Shown piece by piece: positions 13,823 to 15,475 of a stretch of 15,475 nt of DNA. The stretch spans positions 1 through 15,475 of the forward strand of contig JAPLCR010000306.1 in assembly GCA_026392135.1 (NCBI GenBank), written 5' to 3'. The notes beneath the pieces were generated by a model that saw only the letters and a program-made list of their open reading frames with translations, ran no database searches and was not told the origin of the DNA. How positions within the stretch are numbered: the first letter of the stretch is position 1; every line of letters starts with the position of its first letter. This stretch comes from Armatimonadota bacterium (GTDB taxonomy: Bacteria > Armatimonadota > Chthonomonadetes > Chthonomonadales > Chthonomonadaceae). A program made the position numbers and the translations under genes.

Positions 13823-15475
13823 AGATGGAGGCACGGACGCTCGCAATAGCGCCGAAACCCGCGATCCTGCTACAGGTGTTTGGTCATACATCGCCTCAAT
13901 GAACGACCGACGCACGATATTTGGGCTGGTCGAATTGAACGGGCTTGCCTACGCAATGGGAGGCTATGACCGCCCCCGATATTTTGAAAACCCTCCACGC
14001 TCAACTATCTTAGATACCGTCGAAGTATATGATTCAACCGCAGATACTTGGACATATCTCGCCCCTATGCTGAGTCGGCGCTCGGCGGTTTCGGCAGCGG
14101 TTTCGCAGGGAAAAATATATGCAATCGGCGGTAGCGATGAGACCAATCTACTCAACTCTGTTGAACGATATGATCCTACCACCAATACTTGGAGCTACGT
14201 CGCGCCACTAAACATCGCACGTTCGGGACACTCTGTCGCCGTTACACCAGACGGCAAAATCTATGTTATTGGCGGCTATGATGGCGTCAGCGAGATAAAC
14301 TCCGTAGAGGTTTACAACCCTACAGATAACACTTGGTCATTTGCCGCTTCTATGCAGACAACCCGAAGCGGCGCGGCGGCTACGCTTGGAATAGATGGCA
14401 ACATCTATATCGCAGGAGGGTGGCACAACGACCAAGCGGAGGTTCTGAACACGGGTGAAGTCTATGACCCGCGTACCAATCAGTGGGCGAATATCAATTC
14501 AATGACTACCCCCCGCGCCAGTTTTGCGCTTGTATCTGGTACTGACGGTCGCCTTTACGCAATCGGGGGAAATACCTTCTCTCAAACCCTGAGTTCTTTG
14601 GAGGCGTACACCATTCCCCCCTTCAAAACCAAAATCACCGCCTCAAATGTCGCTGTCTACTACGGCAAGTCTGTCACCCTCTCCGCAACTCTCAAAAATG
14701 GGATAGACGGTTCGCCTATTCCCAATAAACAGATTGCCTTTTCGCTGGAAGGTAGCCCTGTCGGTTCTGGTACCACAAACGCATCAGGGAAAGCCACCCT
14801 CTTAGTCGCCAACCCACTCGCCTACCATGTAGAAACGTCGCACGCTATCGTCGCCTCCTTCGCAGGAGCCGGCTCCTACAAACCCTCCTCCGGCATCGCA
14901 ACCCTCACCGTCAACAAGGCGGACACTCTTATTAAGGTGGGAACCTTCTCCGGCGGACCGGGCGACAAAAAGAGCCTCACCGCCGTTCTCAGGCGCAGAA
15001 CGGACACCCTTCCCCTCTCTGCTCAAACACTGACCTTCAAGATAGATGGAAACACCATAGGCTCCGGTATCACCGACGGAACCGGCAAGGCGACCTTCCT
15101 CTACAAAATAGACGAGACCTACAGAGTCGGCGCTCACGTTCTCACCGCTGAGTTTGCGGGAGATAACGACCACTCCCTTTCGACAGGAACGGGAACGCTC
15201 ACTATCAGGAAGTCCGAGACGAAAACCGTCGTGAACGCCATCGCGGGGAAGATAGGCGATACCAAAACTCTCTACGCTACCCTCAAGCGGAAGCCGGATA
15301 GCGCACCGCTCACTTTGAAGGCGTTGACTTTCAAAGTGAACGGAATCTCGGTTGGAATCGTGAACACGGATGCAAATGGCAAAGCGGCTCTCTCCTACAA
15401 GATAGACGAGAGTTTGGGCGTGGGAGCGCAGTCTATAACGGTGGAGTATGCGGGGGGCGATTTCTACAACGCTTC
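13821..15475 (+). CDS. Kelch-repeat plus Ig-like domain surface protein, 3' partial
   Basis: This frame is open from 13779 to the window end without a stop, giving at least 550 residues after the signal peptide. About five Kelch units occupy 13899-14610. They are marked by double-glycine strands (AMGGYD, AIGGSD, VIGGYD, IAGGWH, AIGGNT) followed by VEVYDxxxxTW, and would form most of a beta-propeller. From about 14631 come three Ig-like domains of roughly 95 residues (Big_3/Big_5 type); the last is cut by the window edge. The architecture is that of an extracellular adhesion or carbohydrate-contact protein. It lacks its own start close to the 5' end: the first in-frame ATG is 13899, inside Kelch unit 1, so the real start is the out-of-frame signal peptide at 13694. 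The partner or ligand is unknown. Confidence 0.82.
14631..15475 (+). repeat. Tandem Ig-like domain repeats within the surface protein
   Basis: Three units start near 14631, 14932 and 15226. Units 2 and 3 share the pattern GDxK(S/T)L-x-A-x-L-(R/K)R, LTFK(I/V)-x-G, TD-x-x-GKA and YKIDE, about 95 residues per period. Unit 1 is more divergent, showing YYGKSVTLSATL and SGKATL. The repeat array continues beyond the window. Confidence 0.75.

Noticed and set aside
13818..13824. TTTAAAG as a -1 slippery heptamer
   Set aside because: The signal peptide frame reads GTT TAA AGA, so the heptamer is not in the phase needed for -1 slippage, and the needed change is +1.
1..15475. CRISPR array, tRNA, rRNA or insertion sequence
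   Set aside because: No regularly spaced short repeats, no tRNA-like cloverleaf with T-loop signature, and no transposase frame were found on either strand.

Overview
The window is a bacterial chromosome segment of moderate GC. It is gene-dense and organised in short co-directional operons with overlapping or nearly abutting genes. Secreted proteins are common: a lipoprotein polysaccharide deacetylase, an exported TIM-barrel-like protein, and a Kelch plus Ig-like surface protein. There is also a Gfo/Idh/MocA dehydrogenase next to an enolase-superfamily sugar-acid dehydratase and a ceramidase-like hydrolase, and hairpin-forming intergenic repeats recur. Together these suggest a free-living carbohydrate-degrading bacterium of the Armatimonadota, Planctomycetota or Chloroflexota kind. 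That placement is an inference from gene families; no taxonomic marker is present.

Left part (1-5130, all + strand): a trans-polyprenyl diphosphate synthase cut by the window edge; an SDR oxidoreductase whose stop codon overlaps the start of an MFS transporter; the transporter itself, which has lost an internal piece and changed frame near its C-terminus; a NodB-type deacetylase lipoprotein; and coaBC, the bifunctional enzyme of coenzyme A synthesis.

Middle (5131-6850): an intergenic stretch with a dispersed hairpin repeat and a likely terminator, then a minus-strand toxin-antitoxin-type pair (helix-turn-helix antitoxin followed by a PIN-domain nuclease). The pair is bracketed by two copies, about 135 bp each, of the leader and first codons of a Gfo/Idh/MocA gene. 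The left copy is a dead fragment and the right copy leads into the intact gene. This is the most interesting structure in the window.

Centre (6847-10654, + strand): a tight four-gene operon. It encodes a Gfo/Idh/MocA dehydrogenase, a mandelate racemase/galactonate dehydratase-like enzyme, a neutral-ceramidase-like hydrolase, and a 75-residue protein resembling NHLP-type leader domains. The first two could oxidise a sugar and dehydrate the resulting aldonate. A near-perfect 16-bp palindrome in the leader is a candidate operator.

Right part (10655-15475): a monocistronic exported protein of unrecognised family behind its own promoter; a minus-strand cupin; about 400 bp of repeat-rich spacer; then a strong sigma-70-type promoter driving a Kelch/Ig-like surface protein. 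The signal peptide of that protein is out of frame with its body, and its 3' end lies beyond the window.
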